From: Phallusia fumigata
Taxonomy: Eukaryota; Chordata; Ascidiacea; Phlebobranchia; Ascidiidae
Length of the DNA stretch: 23,542 nucleotides
Reading direction: 5' to 3'
NCBI GenBank assembly: GCA_008931825.1
Contig: QXVZ01015388.1
Span: 1 to 23,542, forward strand
The notes below the pieces were generated by a model. It made no database searches and was not told the DNA's origin. It worked only from the letters and a program-made list of their open reading frames with translations. Within the stretch, counting starts at the first letter, position 1; each line of letters opens with the position of its first letter. Shown piece by piece: positions 16,201-23,542 of the stretch. The translations under genes were made by a program, and so were the position numbers.

Positions 16201-19200
16201 CAATCACACATCTACACAACAATTTTAGACTCTAGAATGAGATATTTCTCCACTAAAACAGAGTTTATAAAGTTCATATTTATTAGTCAATTTTTACTTT
16301 TAAATTTTCTATATTGTTTAAAACCTACAACTAAACTAATTCTGAGGTACAATTACGGTTTTACGATTTTATGTGTCTTTGTTGAAAGTAGATTTGCCCT
16401 TGTGCTTCTATGTAGCAGTTTAAACGTCACAAAATGTTTCTATTCACCTTTCCATTAGTTCAAGATAGGTGAGGTTTTCTTCTGTGTTCGGGTCGAAGAA
16501 TCCTCTTGTATCATCCGAAGGATCCTCAAGAATATCATGCAGCCTCTCATCGAATAAACCGCGCTCAAAGGCGACCTCTACCGGCAAACGGTGGTTGGCT
16601 TTCGGATCCACGATTCCTGGACCGCAAGAAGCAAAAAAATTGTACCGAAACATACCAGTTTATATTGTACATTTTTTAACAAAATTAATTTCCAGTTCTA
16701 ATACACACTTTTGATATTAACTCGTCTTACCACCAGTAGCTATCTGCGCCTCGAGTAATCTAATTCCATGGTTTTCCACCACTAGTCCACGGTTCATCGC
16801 CTCGAACAAGGACAAAGTTTCGTCGCCACCGCGCGCTCTGTATCCAATCACAGCCCGCTCAGCTCTGTAGACGGCAATACGGCGTTGAATAATAAATTAC
16901 TATAAATAATGATAATCTCTACCAGTGCAGCAAGTTTTACAGCAATAGCCGTACCTGGTCAACACAGCCTCAAACTGCCTGTCAATGACACCATTTTCGG
17001 ATGCATCATGGACTGACATTCTCTCTGCAGTCTTCGGGTCAATGATGCGGCCAGTTGCGGCTTGTGCTTCAAGCAAACTGATTGATGTACCTGTTAAATC
17101 AACGAATTCAAAGGGTGTTAGACTCCATATGCATAAGTCAAACGCATCGCCGTGACATGTAGTTGGGTGACGTGATGACGAACAGTGACCTACCTCTTCT
17201 GATGAGTCCCTGTTTCCAAGCATCGTAGATTGAAATCTTGTCTCCCGTATCGGACATGAGGAGACCGGCTATGGGTTCCGCTCCAACCAAGTATTGCTCC
17301 AACGATTTTTCAACCTCAGACTGTTCAATTTCACCTTTGCAATACATTGGTTGTGTGACAAGGATTAAATAGTTTGTACATCCAGAGTAAGTACGTCGAA
17401 CGTTAAACGCTTACACCGAGTTTTTTTCTCATTCGGTTATTTCCTAGTTTACCTTGTTCAAGTTTCTCGATCGTTGCTTCATTGACGACACCAGCTTGAT
17501 ATAGATCTTCCAATGTTACCCGCCTGTTCCATCCCGACAAAAAGTGAATATCTTTCCTCGATTTTCTGCAAGTAATCAATATCAAAAATCCTTTCTTGCA
17601 ACGTTATGTTATGGTTAATTACAGCTAGCATCACAAACCTTCTCTGTTCTTGGGTAGTAGTAGTTGTTACGATCACTTCTTCCGTAGTTACGACGGTGGT
17701 TGATAATTCCTGATCTTTCTTCACGTCTTTCGAAATCTGAAACGGCATGNTCTGTAGACGGCAATACGGCGTTGAATAATAAATTACTATAAATAATGAT
17801 AATCTCTACCAGTGCAGCAAGTTTTACAGCAATAGCCGTACCTGGTCAACACAGCCTCAAACTGCCTGTCAATGACACCATTTTCGGATGCATCATGGAC
17901 TGACATTCTCTCTGCAGTCTTCGGGTCAATGATGCGGCCAGTTGCGGCTTGTGCTTCAAGCAAACTGATTGATGTACCTGTTAAATCAACGAATTCAAAG
18001 GGTGTTAGACTCCATATGCATAAGTCAAACGCATCGCCGTGACATGTAGTTGGGTGACGTGATGACGAACAGTGACCTACCTCTTCTGATGAGTCCCTGT
18101 TTCCAAGCATCGTAGATTGAAATCTTGTCTCCCGTATCGGACATGAGGAGACCGGCTATGGGTTCCGCTCCAACCAAGTATTGCTCCAACGATTTTTCAA
18201 CCTCAGACTGTTCAATTTCACCTTTGCAATACATTGGTTGTGTGACAAGGATTAAATAGTTTGTACATCCAGAGTAAGTACGTCGAACGTTAAACGCTTA
18301 CACCGAGTTTTTTTCTCATTCGGTTATTTCCTAGTTTACCTTGTTCAAGTTTCTCGATCGTTGCTTCATTGACGACACCAGCTTGATATAGATCTTCCAA
18401 TGTTACCCGCCTGTTCCATCCCGACAAAAAGTGAATATCTTTCCTCGATTTTCTGCAAGTAATCAATATCAAAAATCCTTTCTTGCAACGTTATGTTATG
18501 GTTAATTACAGCTAGCATCACAAACCTTCTCTGTTCTTGGGTAGTAGTAGTTGTTACGATCACTTCTTCCGTAGTTACGACGGTGGTTGATAATTCCTGA
18601 TCTTTCTTCACGTCTTTCGAAATCTGAAACGGCATGGTATTCATGTATTAGACTATAAGAGTAGACCTACAGAAGTTTGGAACTGTTTAGTTTTCATTTT
18701 TCTCGTTGTTGCAGTGAACCTTTGTCGACAATTTCCCACAACAGACAAGAACAAAAATTAAACAAAACTTTCCTACAAAATATGTTTTTTGGGAAAAATG
18801 GGCGTAGAAACTTACCTCTGATACAACCAGTTTTCCTTCATCCAAATCTGATGACGGCTTTCTGGGCTCTGTTTAGAATAGCGAACATGGTAACATTCGT
18901 TACACATAGCATTTTAACGTCTCGCAAATGTGTAAAATAAATCGGCAATTACCTTGTTGTACAACTTCTGCAACACTTGATGCAACTACTTCCTCGGATG
19001 TTTTGGAAACTTTTTCAGCAGTTTTGGTTTTGAACGGTAGCAACCTCAGGCCCGTATCCTCGTCTATAATGCATCTGCAAAATAACGCTTTATTGAACCG
19101 GTTTTCATTTCAGCATTGTGGTACTTCGACATTTTTTCAGTCTGGTCAGGACATAAGTTAACTGTTTTGTAAAATCATATAAACACTTAGGAACCTTTCC

Positions 19201-22200
19201 ATAAGTTCCAGATAGGTGAGGTTTTCTTCCGTGTTCGGGTCGAAGAATCCTCTTGTATCATCCGATGGATTTTCAAGAATATCATGCAGCCTCTCATCGA
19301 ATAAACCGCGCTCAAAGGCGACCTCTACCGGTAAACGGTGGTTGGCTTTCGGATCCACGATTCCTGGACCGCAAGAAGCAAAAACCGGTTTGTAATGTAC
19401 AACAAAATAATTTCCAGTTCTAATACACATTTTTGATATTAACTCGTCTTACCACCCGTTGCTATCTGCGCCTCCAGCAATCTAATTCCATGGTTTTCCA
19501 CCACTAGTCCACGGTTCATCGCCTCGAACAATGACAAAGTTTCGTCGCCACCTGGCGCTCTGTATCCAATCACAGCCCGCTCACTCTGTAGACGGCAAAA
19601 AAACCGTTGAACAATAAATTACTACAAAGTGATAAACCGCTAACAATGCAGCAAGTTTTGCAGCAAAAGCCGTACCTGGTCAACACAGCCTCAAACTGCC
19701 TGTCAATGACACCATTTTCAGAAGCATCTTGGACTGACATCCTCTCTGCAGTCTTCGGGTCAATGATGCGGCCAGTTGCGGCTTGTGCTTCAAGCAAACT
19801 GATTGATGTACCTGTTAAATTAACGAATTCAAAGGGTTATAAACTCCAGATGTATTTTAACGGTAATTCGTTGTTATGAGTTAAACGCATCGCCGTGACA
19901 TGTAGTTGGGTGACGTGAAGACGAACAGTGGCCCACCTCTTCTGATGAGTCCCTGTTTCCAAGCATCGTAGATTGAAATCTTGTCTCCCGTATCGGACAT
20001 GAGGAGACCGGCTATGGGTTCCGCTCCAACCAAGTATTGCTCCAACGATTTTTCAACCTCAGACTGTTCAATTTCACCTTTGCAATACATTGGTTGTGTG
20101 ACAAGGATTAAATAGTTCGTTCATCCAGAGCAAGTTCGTCAAACGTTAAACGGTGACACCGAGTTTTTTCTCATTCGGTTATTTCCTAGTTTACCTTGTT
20201 CAAGTTTCTCGATCGTTGCTTCATTGACGACACCAGCTTGATATAGATCTTCCAATGTTACCCGCCTGTTCCATCCCGACAAAAAGTGAATATCTTTCCT
20301 CGATTTTCTGCAAGTAATCAATATCAAAAACCCTTTCTTGCAACGTTATGTTATGGCTATTTGCAGCAAGCATCACGAACCTTCTCTGTTCTTGGGTAGT
20401 AGTAGTTGTTACGATCACTTCTTCCGTAGTTACGACGGTGGTTGATAATTCCTGATCTTTCTTCACGTCTTTCGAAATCTGAAACGGCATGTTATTCATG
20501 TATTAGACTATAAAAGTAGACCTACGGAAGTTTGGAACTGTTTTATTTTCATTTTTCTCGTTGTAGCAGTGAACCTATGTCGACAATTTTCCACACCGGA
20601 CAAAAACAAAAATTCAACAAAACTTTTCTACAACAAAATAAGTTTTTTTGGGAAAAAGGGCATAGAAACTTACCTCTGATACAACCAGTTTCCCTTCATC
20701 CAAGTCTGATGACGGCTTTCTGGGCTCTGTTTAGAATAGTAAACATGGTAACATTCGTTACACATAGCATTTTAACGTCTCGCATATGTGTAAAATAAAT
20801 CGGCAATTACCTTGTTGTACAACTTCTGCAACACTTGATGCAACTACCACCTCGGACGTTTTGGAAACTTTCTCTGCAGTTTTTGCTTTAAATGGTAGCA
20901 ACCTCAGTCCCGTATCCTCGTCTATAATGCATCTGCAAATCAACGCTTTATTTACCCAGGTTCAGTTTCTATGCAGTTAAATCAGTATTGCGATATGTGG
21001 GAATTAGTTCAGTCTGGTCAAGTCTTGTTTGGGTTAATGTTTTGTAAAGTCATATCACTCTTAAAAACCTTTCCATAAGTTCCAGATAGGTAAGATTTTC
21101 CTCAGTGTTCGGGTCAAAGAATCCTCTTGTGTCATCTGAAGGATCTTCCAGGATTTCATGCAGTCTTTCGTCGAAAAGACCTCGCTCGAAGGCGACCTCT
21201 ACCGGTAGACGATGGTTGGCCTTCGGGTCAACAATTCCTTAATGCCAAAACATGTTATTGCAAGTTACGATCGCAGCTACATACACCCTTGACGAAGCAA
21301 AGTAACCTACCGCCAGTGGCTATTTGTGCCTCAAGTAATCTAATTCCGTGATTTTCCACCACCAGACCACGGTTCATAGCCTCGAACAAGGAAAGCATTT
21401 CGTCACCAGAGCGGGTCCTGTATCCAATCACAGCCCTTTCAGCTCTGTGCGTAAAAATAGGTTAGGCGTGATTGAAGTGTTTGAATATTTAACGTTTATG
21501 TATAAGTCGGGTATAATGGATTGCCATTTTATTTTGTTTGCAACAAAGGATAAATATCTACCTTGCAAGAACAGCCTCGAACTGCCGGTCGATGATTTTA
21601 TTCTGCGATGCGTCCTTCACCGACATTCGATTTGCATTTCTGGGGTCAATGATGCGACCTGTTGCTGCTTGTGCCTCCAACAAACTAATCGAGGTACCTG
21701 TTAGCAAGTTTAATGTTGATCATATTTTAAGCCTAATCATCTGCCATTGGGACATTTTTCAATATCAGTTGGAATGTTTCTGTCAATATTAGTGGACTGG
21801 GCGATTACCTCGTCTAATAAGACCCATCTTGTAAGCATCAAATATAGAAATCTTTTCTCCAGTGTCTTCCATTATCAGTCCGGCGATTGGTTCGTTCCCG
21901 ACCAAATACATTTGAAGTGACTTCTCAACCTCTGCTTCGGAAATTTGCCCTGTTGGAAAAGTCCGCATATGACGGTTACGACTATTCGCAAACATGTCGC
22001 ATTTAGAAGTTTAAATCTTTTTTAGTTTTTGCCTAAGATAGTATTTTATGTTTATTATTACTTTGATTGCCAAGAGTTAAAACAAACCTTGCTCAAGCTC
22101 TGTCACTGTTGTCTCAGTGACGATACCGGCTTGGTAGAGGTTATCCAAAGTCACCTGTCGCTTCCAACCAGATGTAAAACGAATGTCGGCGCGAGATTTT

Positions 22201-23542
22201 CTGTTCATGAGGTTTTTTTAGGTTATATACGTAACTAATGTCCTCAAGATAATACTTGACTACAGAAATTAATATTGGTACAGAACACCGGTTTGACAGT
22301 TTTTCCAGGCAAGTAATCGCTAAAAATTACGTGACATTGGGAGACTGTGCGCTTACCGCCTTGGTTCGGGTTCTACAGTTGGTTCCTTAGTCACGGTGGT
22401 AGTCACAGACGAGGTGTATTTCTTTTCCTGGTCCATTTCTACCTTCTTGTCAAAGTCCTTCGCCAACGTCGACACTGAGTGGGTTTGCGTCTGACCGTCG
22501 ACCTGAGGGCGCAAGAGAGGTAATCAATAAATGCGACTGAGCTGTGGTTGTTAAACATATGCCACAGTACTCAATCAACCAATAAGAGTTAAAATATTAC
22601 TTTAACACAAAAAGAGAGTTAAAATAGTACTTCAATTAACACAAAAAGAACGTGACATTATTACCCTTGTTTCGGCAATCTCATCTTCAGATGATGACGA
22701 TGAAGAGCTGGATGATATCTTGTCTGTTTTAAAAAAGACAATGATTTTAGTGCATCCATGAGCTAGCACAATGTTGAAACGTGATAAATAAATGTAACAA
22801 AGAGATTAAAATTTACTCTTATCTGTCACCTGTTTGTACGCCGATGGCGACGTTGTGTAGCTGCACTTCGTCGTCTGATTCAGACGTGGTCATTGCGGTG
22901 GCAGTTGATGTTGTTGCTACAGAGAACATAAACAGTTACAAAACTTTCAAAGCAATCATCTACAAAACTCTTGTTTGACTAACTTGTATGAACGTCTTCT
23001 TTCACCAATTCACGGACAACGTGATGCTTCGTGACGTCACGGTTGGGTGACGTGGTCCTCTCGATAATCGTTGTTGTGATGTGACGTCCCTGCTCCTTGT
23101 TGGTGACATCGTAATAGTACTCGGTCGAAAACGATTTACCGTCACTGACCACCTCCGGTTGAATGTCGGTTGATGTGGCGATTTCCCTTGTTCCTGCGTC
23201 AGGCAAAGATACGGAGGAAGTCGAAGAGCTGGGTCTTGTCTGCGTGGCTTGTACTTCTTTGTGGATAGACGTAATCAGAACATCTTCCTCTTCGGGGCTC
23301 TCGGATGAAGAGCTTGAAGAGGTCGGAGGTGCTTGAATCTTTTTCGTCTTTCTCTTCTTCTTCTTTTTCTTTATCTTTTGCTCCTCCTCGGATGACGACG
23401 TTGAAGAAGAAGAACTCGACTCCTCTCGCGTGACGTTCGACACCTTCTTGTGCTTCTTGATTACGATGTTCTCCTCTTCAATAAGCTCAATGATCTCCTT
23501 ATTTCGAATAATTTTGCGCCGCACGCGTGTTCTCTGCTTGTC
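10192..23542 (-). CDS. Gene 1: large multi-PRD plakin (epiplakin/plectin-like), 5' partial
   Basis: A spliced gene read from the right edge leftwards; the first exon is open through the window edge, so the N-terminus is missing. The head exons are followed by five plakin repeat domains. Hallmarks of the family recur in each: [37 protein letters not shown], a [17 protein letters not shown] block and TGLRLLPF. Exon phases chain without a break (2-1-1-2-1-2 within a module), and after collapsing duplicated contig ends the exons sum to 5,442 nt, an exact multiple of three, about 1,813 aa. Known family role: PRDs bind intermediate filaments, and epiplakin consists almost only of PRDs. No actin-binding, plakin or spectrin-repeat domain is visible here, though these could lie upstream. 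The assembly duplicates parts of the gene at N joins; one exon has a 1-nt deletion. Plakin-repeat identity is very sure; the exact orthologue is not. Confidence 0.9.
10383..11788 (-). CDS. Gene 1 PRD5 (terminal, divergent plakin repeat domain, five exons)
   Basis: Exons 11593-11788, 11123-11285, 10915-11043, 10650-10841 and 10383-10521, split differently from PRD1-4 (196, 163, 129, 192 and 139 nt). Motifs are diverged but present: [101 protein letters not shown]. The final block [17 protein letters not shown] replaces the TGLRLLPF ending of the other modules. The first exon has a near-identical copy at 13528-13723. The different exon structure says PRD5 is older than the PRD1-4 expansion (inference). 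Confidence 0.85.
11884..13129 (-). CDS. Gene 1 PRD4, second copy (exons b-f) on the 10097-13238 contig
   Basis: Exons b4' 12989-13129, c4' 12694-12829, d4' 12500-12633, e4' 12072-12240 and f4' 11884-11965. Lengths and phases are the same as the copy at 13808-15071, and the encoded protein is almost the same. Exons differ by roughly 1-3%, introns by more, with small indels. The matching exon a4 is absent because this contig stops at 13238 in the intron before it. This copy is continuous with the PRD5 exons and the gene's 3' end, so it and the other copy are most simply two alleles placed in series. A real tandem duplication cannot be excluded. Confidence 0.8.
13239..13239. other. Contig join (single N) between near-identical copies
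   Basis: Right of the N, sequence resumes at the counterpart of 11306, so it steps backwards by about 1.93 kb. Confidence 0.8.
13528..13723 (-). CDS. Duplicate of the first PRD5 exon
   Basis: A 196-nt exon with the same borders and phase as 11593-11788. I count two synonymous differences and no amino-acid change within the exon. It follows PRD4 copy 13808-15071 in the same relation as the original follows the other PRD4 copy. The next PRD5 exon is missing because the contig starts at 13240, about 20 bp before where that exon's acceptor would fall. This fits a second haplotype truncated at a contig end. Confidence 0.75.
13808..15520 (-). CDS. Gene 1 PRD4, copy on the 13240-15175 and 15177-17749 contigs
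   Basis: Exon a4 is 15408-15520 ([18 protein letters not shown]). Exon b4 is cut by the N at 15176: a partial copy lies at 15177-15289 and the whole exon at 14931-15071, overlapping identically. Exons c4 14635-14770, d4 14441-14574, e4 14004-14172 and f4 13808-13889 follow. Exon d4 has [16 protein letters not shown]. Exon f4 is only 82 nt: after TGLRLLPF it reads [13 protein letters not shown] and passes in phase 0 straight to PRD5, with no g/h linker. A slightly different copy of exons b4-f4 lies at 11884-13129, probably the other haplotype. Confidence 0.85.
14959..15393. repeat. 217-bp exact repeat on both sides of the N at 15176
   Basis: 14959-15175 equals 15177-15393 with an offset of 218. 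The repeat ends exactly at the N on one side and starts exactly at it on the other. It covers most of exon b4 and its upstream intron. It is a second unmerged contig overlap. Confidence 0.85.
15595..15974 (-). CDS. Gene 1 linker exons g3 and h3 (between PRD3 and PRD4)
   Basis: g3 is 15907-15974 (68 nt) and encodes [18 protein letters not shown]. h3 is 15595-15689 (95 nt) and encodes [21 protein letters not shown]. Borders and phases match the other linkers, but g3 has the poly-Ser/acidic form seen before PRD1 rather than the KPSSDLDEG form of g1 and g2. Two linker types thus alternate in the gene. Confidence 0.75.
16090..18452 (-). CDS. Gene 1 PRD3 (six exons, interrupted by a duplicated contig end)
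   Basis: Exons a-c are 18340-18452, 18081-18221 and 17842-17977. The same three exons occur again, identically, at 17453-17565, 17194-17334 and 16955-17090, on the other side of the N at 17750. Exons d-f are unique: 16731-16864, 16448-16616 and 16090-16211. One PRD is therefore present, not one and a half. Motifs are intact: [65 protein letters not shown] (exon d/e junction), [30 protein letters not shown] and TGLRLLPF. Exon f has diverged from f1/f2 ([24 protein letters not shown]), which places the edge of the recent tandem duplication between exons e and f. Confidence 0.88.
16864..17749. repeat. 886-bp exact repeat, left copy (mate 17751-18636)
   Basis: As far as I can compare by eye, 16864-17749 is identical to 17751-18636, introns and exons alike. 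The two copies abut exactly on the single N at 17750. This is the signature of two overlapping contigs placed end to end without merging. It holds exons h, a, b and c of one PRD unit. Confidence 0.85.
17751..18636. repeat. 886-bp exact repeat, right copy (mate 16864-17749)
   Basis: This is the beginning of the rightmost contig. Sequence beyond 18636 diverges from what follows 17749 only because the left contig ends there. Exons here: 18526-18623, 18340-18452, 18081-18221 and 17842-17977. Confidence 0.85.
18526..18868 (-). CDS. Gene 1 linker exons g2 and h2 (between PRD2 and PRD3)
   Basis: g2 is 18816-18868 (53 nt) and h2 is 18526-18623 (98 nt). Both match g1 and h1 nearly base for base, and the intron between them is also conserved. 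h2 is present a second time at 17639-17736 inside the exact duplicate created by the N join at 17750. The encoded linker is acidic/Ser in g2 ([15 protein letters not shown]) and Thr/Val-rich in h2 ([14 protein letters not shown]). Confidence 0.75.
18953..20307 (-). CDS. Gene 1 PRD2 (six exons, one with a 1-nt deletion)
   Basis: Exons 20195-20307, 19937-20077, 19676-19811, 19453-19585, 19195-19363 and 18953-19074. The protein follows the PRD1 plan and is nearly identical to PRD3. Exon d (19453-19585) is 133 nt instead of 134. Next to its acceptor it lacks one base that PRD3 has (plus strand, cccgctcactctg against cccgctcagctctg). With the ancestral acceptor the frame shifts and meets TGA five codons later. 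Using the AG two bases further in, so that the exon starts at 19583, restores frame at the cost of one residue ([10 protein letters not shown] for [11 protein letters not shown]). A base-call error is equally possible. Confidence 0.85.
20381..20726 (-). CDS. Gene 1 linker exons g1 and h1 (between PRD1 and PRD2)
   Basis: Two small exons. g1, 20674-20726 (53 nt), encodes a [15 protein letters not shown]-type acidic linker. h1, 20381-20478 (98 nt), encodes [17 protein letters not shown] followed by a Thr run and QEQRR. They bring the frame from phase 1 through 0 to phase 2 for exon a2. Function is not recognised; the Thr/Val alternation with acidic flanks resembles a flexible or phosphorylatable spacer (inference). 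Confidence 0.75.
20811..22200 (-). CDS. Gene 1 PRD1 (plakin repeat domain, six exons)
   Basis: Exons a-f: 22088-22200, 21809-21949, 21562-21697, 21311-21444, 21069-21237 and 20811-20932. They encode a complete PRD of about 250 residues in the usual order. It opens with [16 protein letters not shown], then [107 protein letters not shown] and TGLRLLPF. The module ends with a Thr/Val/Lys-rich tail ([14 protein letters not shown]). This is the most diverged of PRD1-3: exon c has [15 protein letters not shown] where PRD2 and PRD3 have [14 protein letters not shown]. Its f exon and the following g/h exons are nearly identical to those of PRD2. Confidence 0.9.
22357..22916 (-). CDS. Gene 1 pre-PRD linker exons (three exons)
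   Basis: Three small exons lead into PRD1: 22830-22916 (87 nt), 22665-22723 (59 nt) and 22357-22502 (146 nt), each with AG/GT borders and joining phases. They look like degenerate versions of the later linker set. The first ends VAIGVQTG, resembling the VAEVVQQG tail of the f exons. The second is a poly-Ser/acidic piece ([11 protein letters not shown]), like the g exon before PRD4. The third has [11 protein letters not shown] before PRR, like the h exons. This suggests that the linker-PRD unit was duplicated with its linker, and that another PRD once preceded, or still precedes, this point. Confidence 0.75.
22984..23542 (-). CDS. Gene 1 head exon: Lys/Glu/Ser-rich low-complexity region (5' partial)
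   Basis: This exon encodes at least 186 residues and runs off the window. It is open upstream with no credible start, so it is internal or the end of a larger exon. It begins with a basic/acidic stretch ([21 protein letters not shown]), followed by a Ser tract ([13 protein letters not shown]), a Lys block ([13 protein letters not shown]), another Ser run, and a Thr-rich part ([15 protein letters not shown]). It ends at a GT donor (22983-22982) in phase 1. Serines next to Glu/Asp runs look like casein-kinase-type phosphorylation territory (inference). No folded domain is recognised. The composition matches the shorter g/h linkers found between the PRDs downstream. Confidence 0.75.

Larger units (their letters stand above)
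16448..20932 (-). repeat. Tandem duplication of a 1.86-kb plakin unit (exons f-g-h-a-b-c-d-e)
   Basis: Exons f1-g1-h1-a2-b2-c2-d2-e2 and f2-g2-h2-a3-b3-c3-d3-e3 are repeated with a period of about 1,855-1,860 bp once the assembly duplicate is removed. Introns are nearly as similar as exons. Exon f3 and the parts before f1 are clearly different, which marks the ends of the unit. Confidence 0.75.

Noticed and set aside
16955-17736. An additional plakin half-module (h-a-b-c) in gene 1
   Set aside because: It is identical to 17842-18623 and bounded by the N; counted as assembly duplication, not as a sixth PRD.
11306-23542. Direct repeats resembling an array of the CRISPR or satellite kind
   Set aside because: The repeats are long, exon-intron-structured coding units with protein homology, not short repeats with unique spacers.

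Overview
**Organism and setting.** This is animal nuclear DNA, not prokaryotic. Every convincing coding segment is a short exon on the minus strand, bounded by AG acceptors and GT donors with consistent phase, separated mostly by 100-300 bp introns. The proteins are plakin-repeat (plectin-repeat) proteins, which are known only from animals. Compact introns, AT-rich spacers and apparently high polymorphism fit an ascidian tunicate such as a Ciona-like species. That is inference: no species-specific marker is visible. The window is a draft scaffold of six contigs joined by single N characters at 786, 10096, 13239, 15176 and 17750. Several joins duplicate sequence artificially.

**Gene 1 (23542 down to about 10192, minus, 5' end outside the window).** This is a large plakin-repeat protein. 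A Ser/Lys/Glu-rich head is followed by five plakin repeat domains (PRD1-5). PRD1-4 each use six exons (called a-f here, about 113, 141, 136, 134, 169 and 122 nt; the last is 82 nt in PRD4). Small Ser/Thr/acidic linker exons (g, h) follow PRD1-3. After removing duplicated contig ends, the exons join in one frame for about 1,813 codons. PRD2 and PRD3 are almost identical, introns included. One PRD2 exon carries a 1-nt deletion.

**Gene A (9788-5639, minus, complete).** A signal peptide, one transmembrane segment, an acidic cytoplasmic linker and a full C-terminal PRD encoded by one 1.3-kb exon, about 705 aa in all.

**Gene B (4422 to beyond the N at 786, minus, 3' end missing).** A paralogue of gene A with a 154-nt first exon of identical length and phase. 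It carries a PDZ domain of the AHNAK/periaxin type between the membrane segment and the acidic linker/PRD. A second, about 5% diverged copy of its last visible exon occupies 1-555.

**Working together.** PRDs of desmoplakin, plectin and epiplakin bind intermediate filaments. Genes A and B look like single-pass membrane proteins with almost no ectodomain and a cytoplasmic PRD, so they could tie a membrane directly to intermediate filaments, with gene B adding a PDZ scaffold or dimerisation module. Gene 1 could bundle filaments in the manner of epiplakin. The membrane-anchored PRD architecture, with and without PDZ, is the most novel thing in the window. I saw no RNA genes, CRISPR arrays or convincing plus-strand genes.
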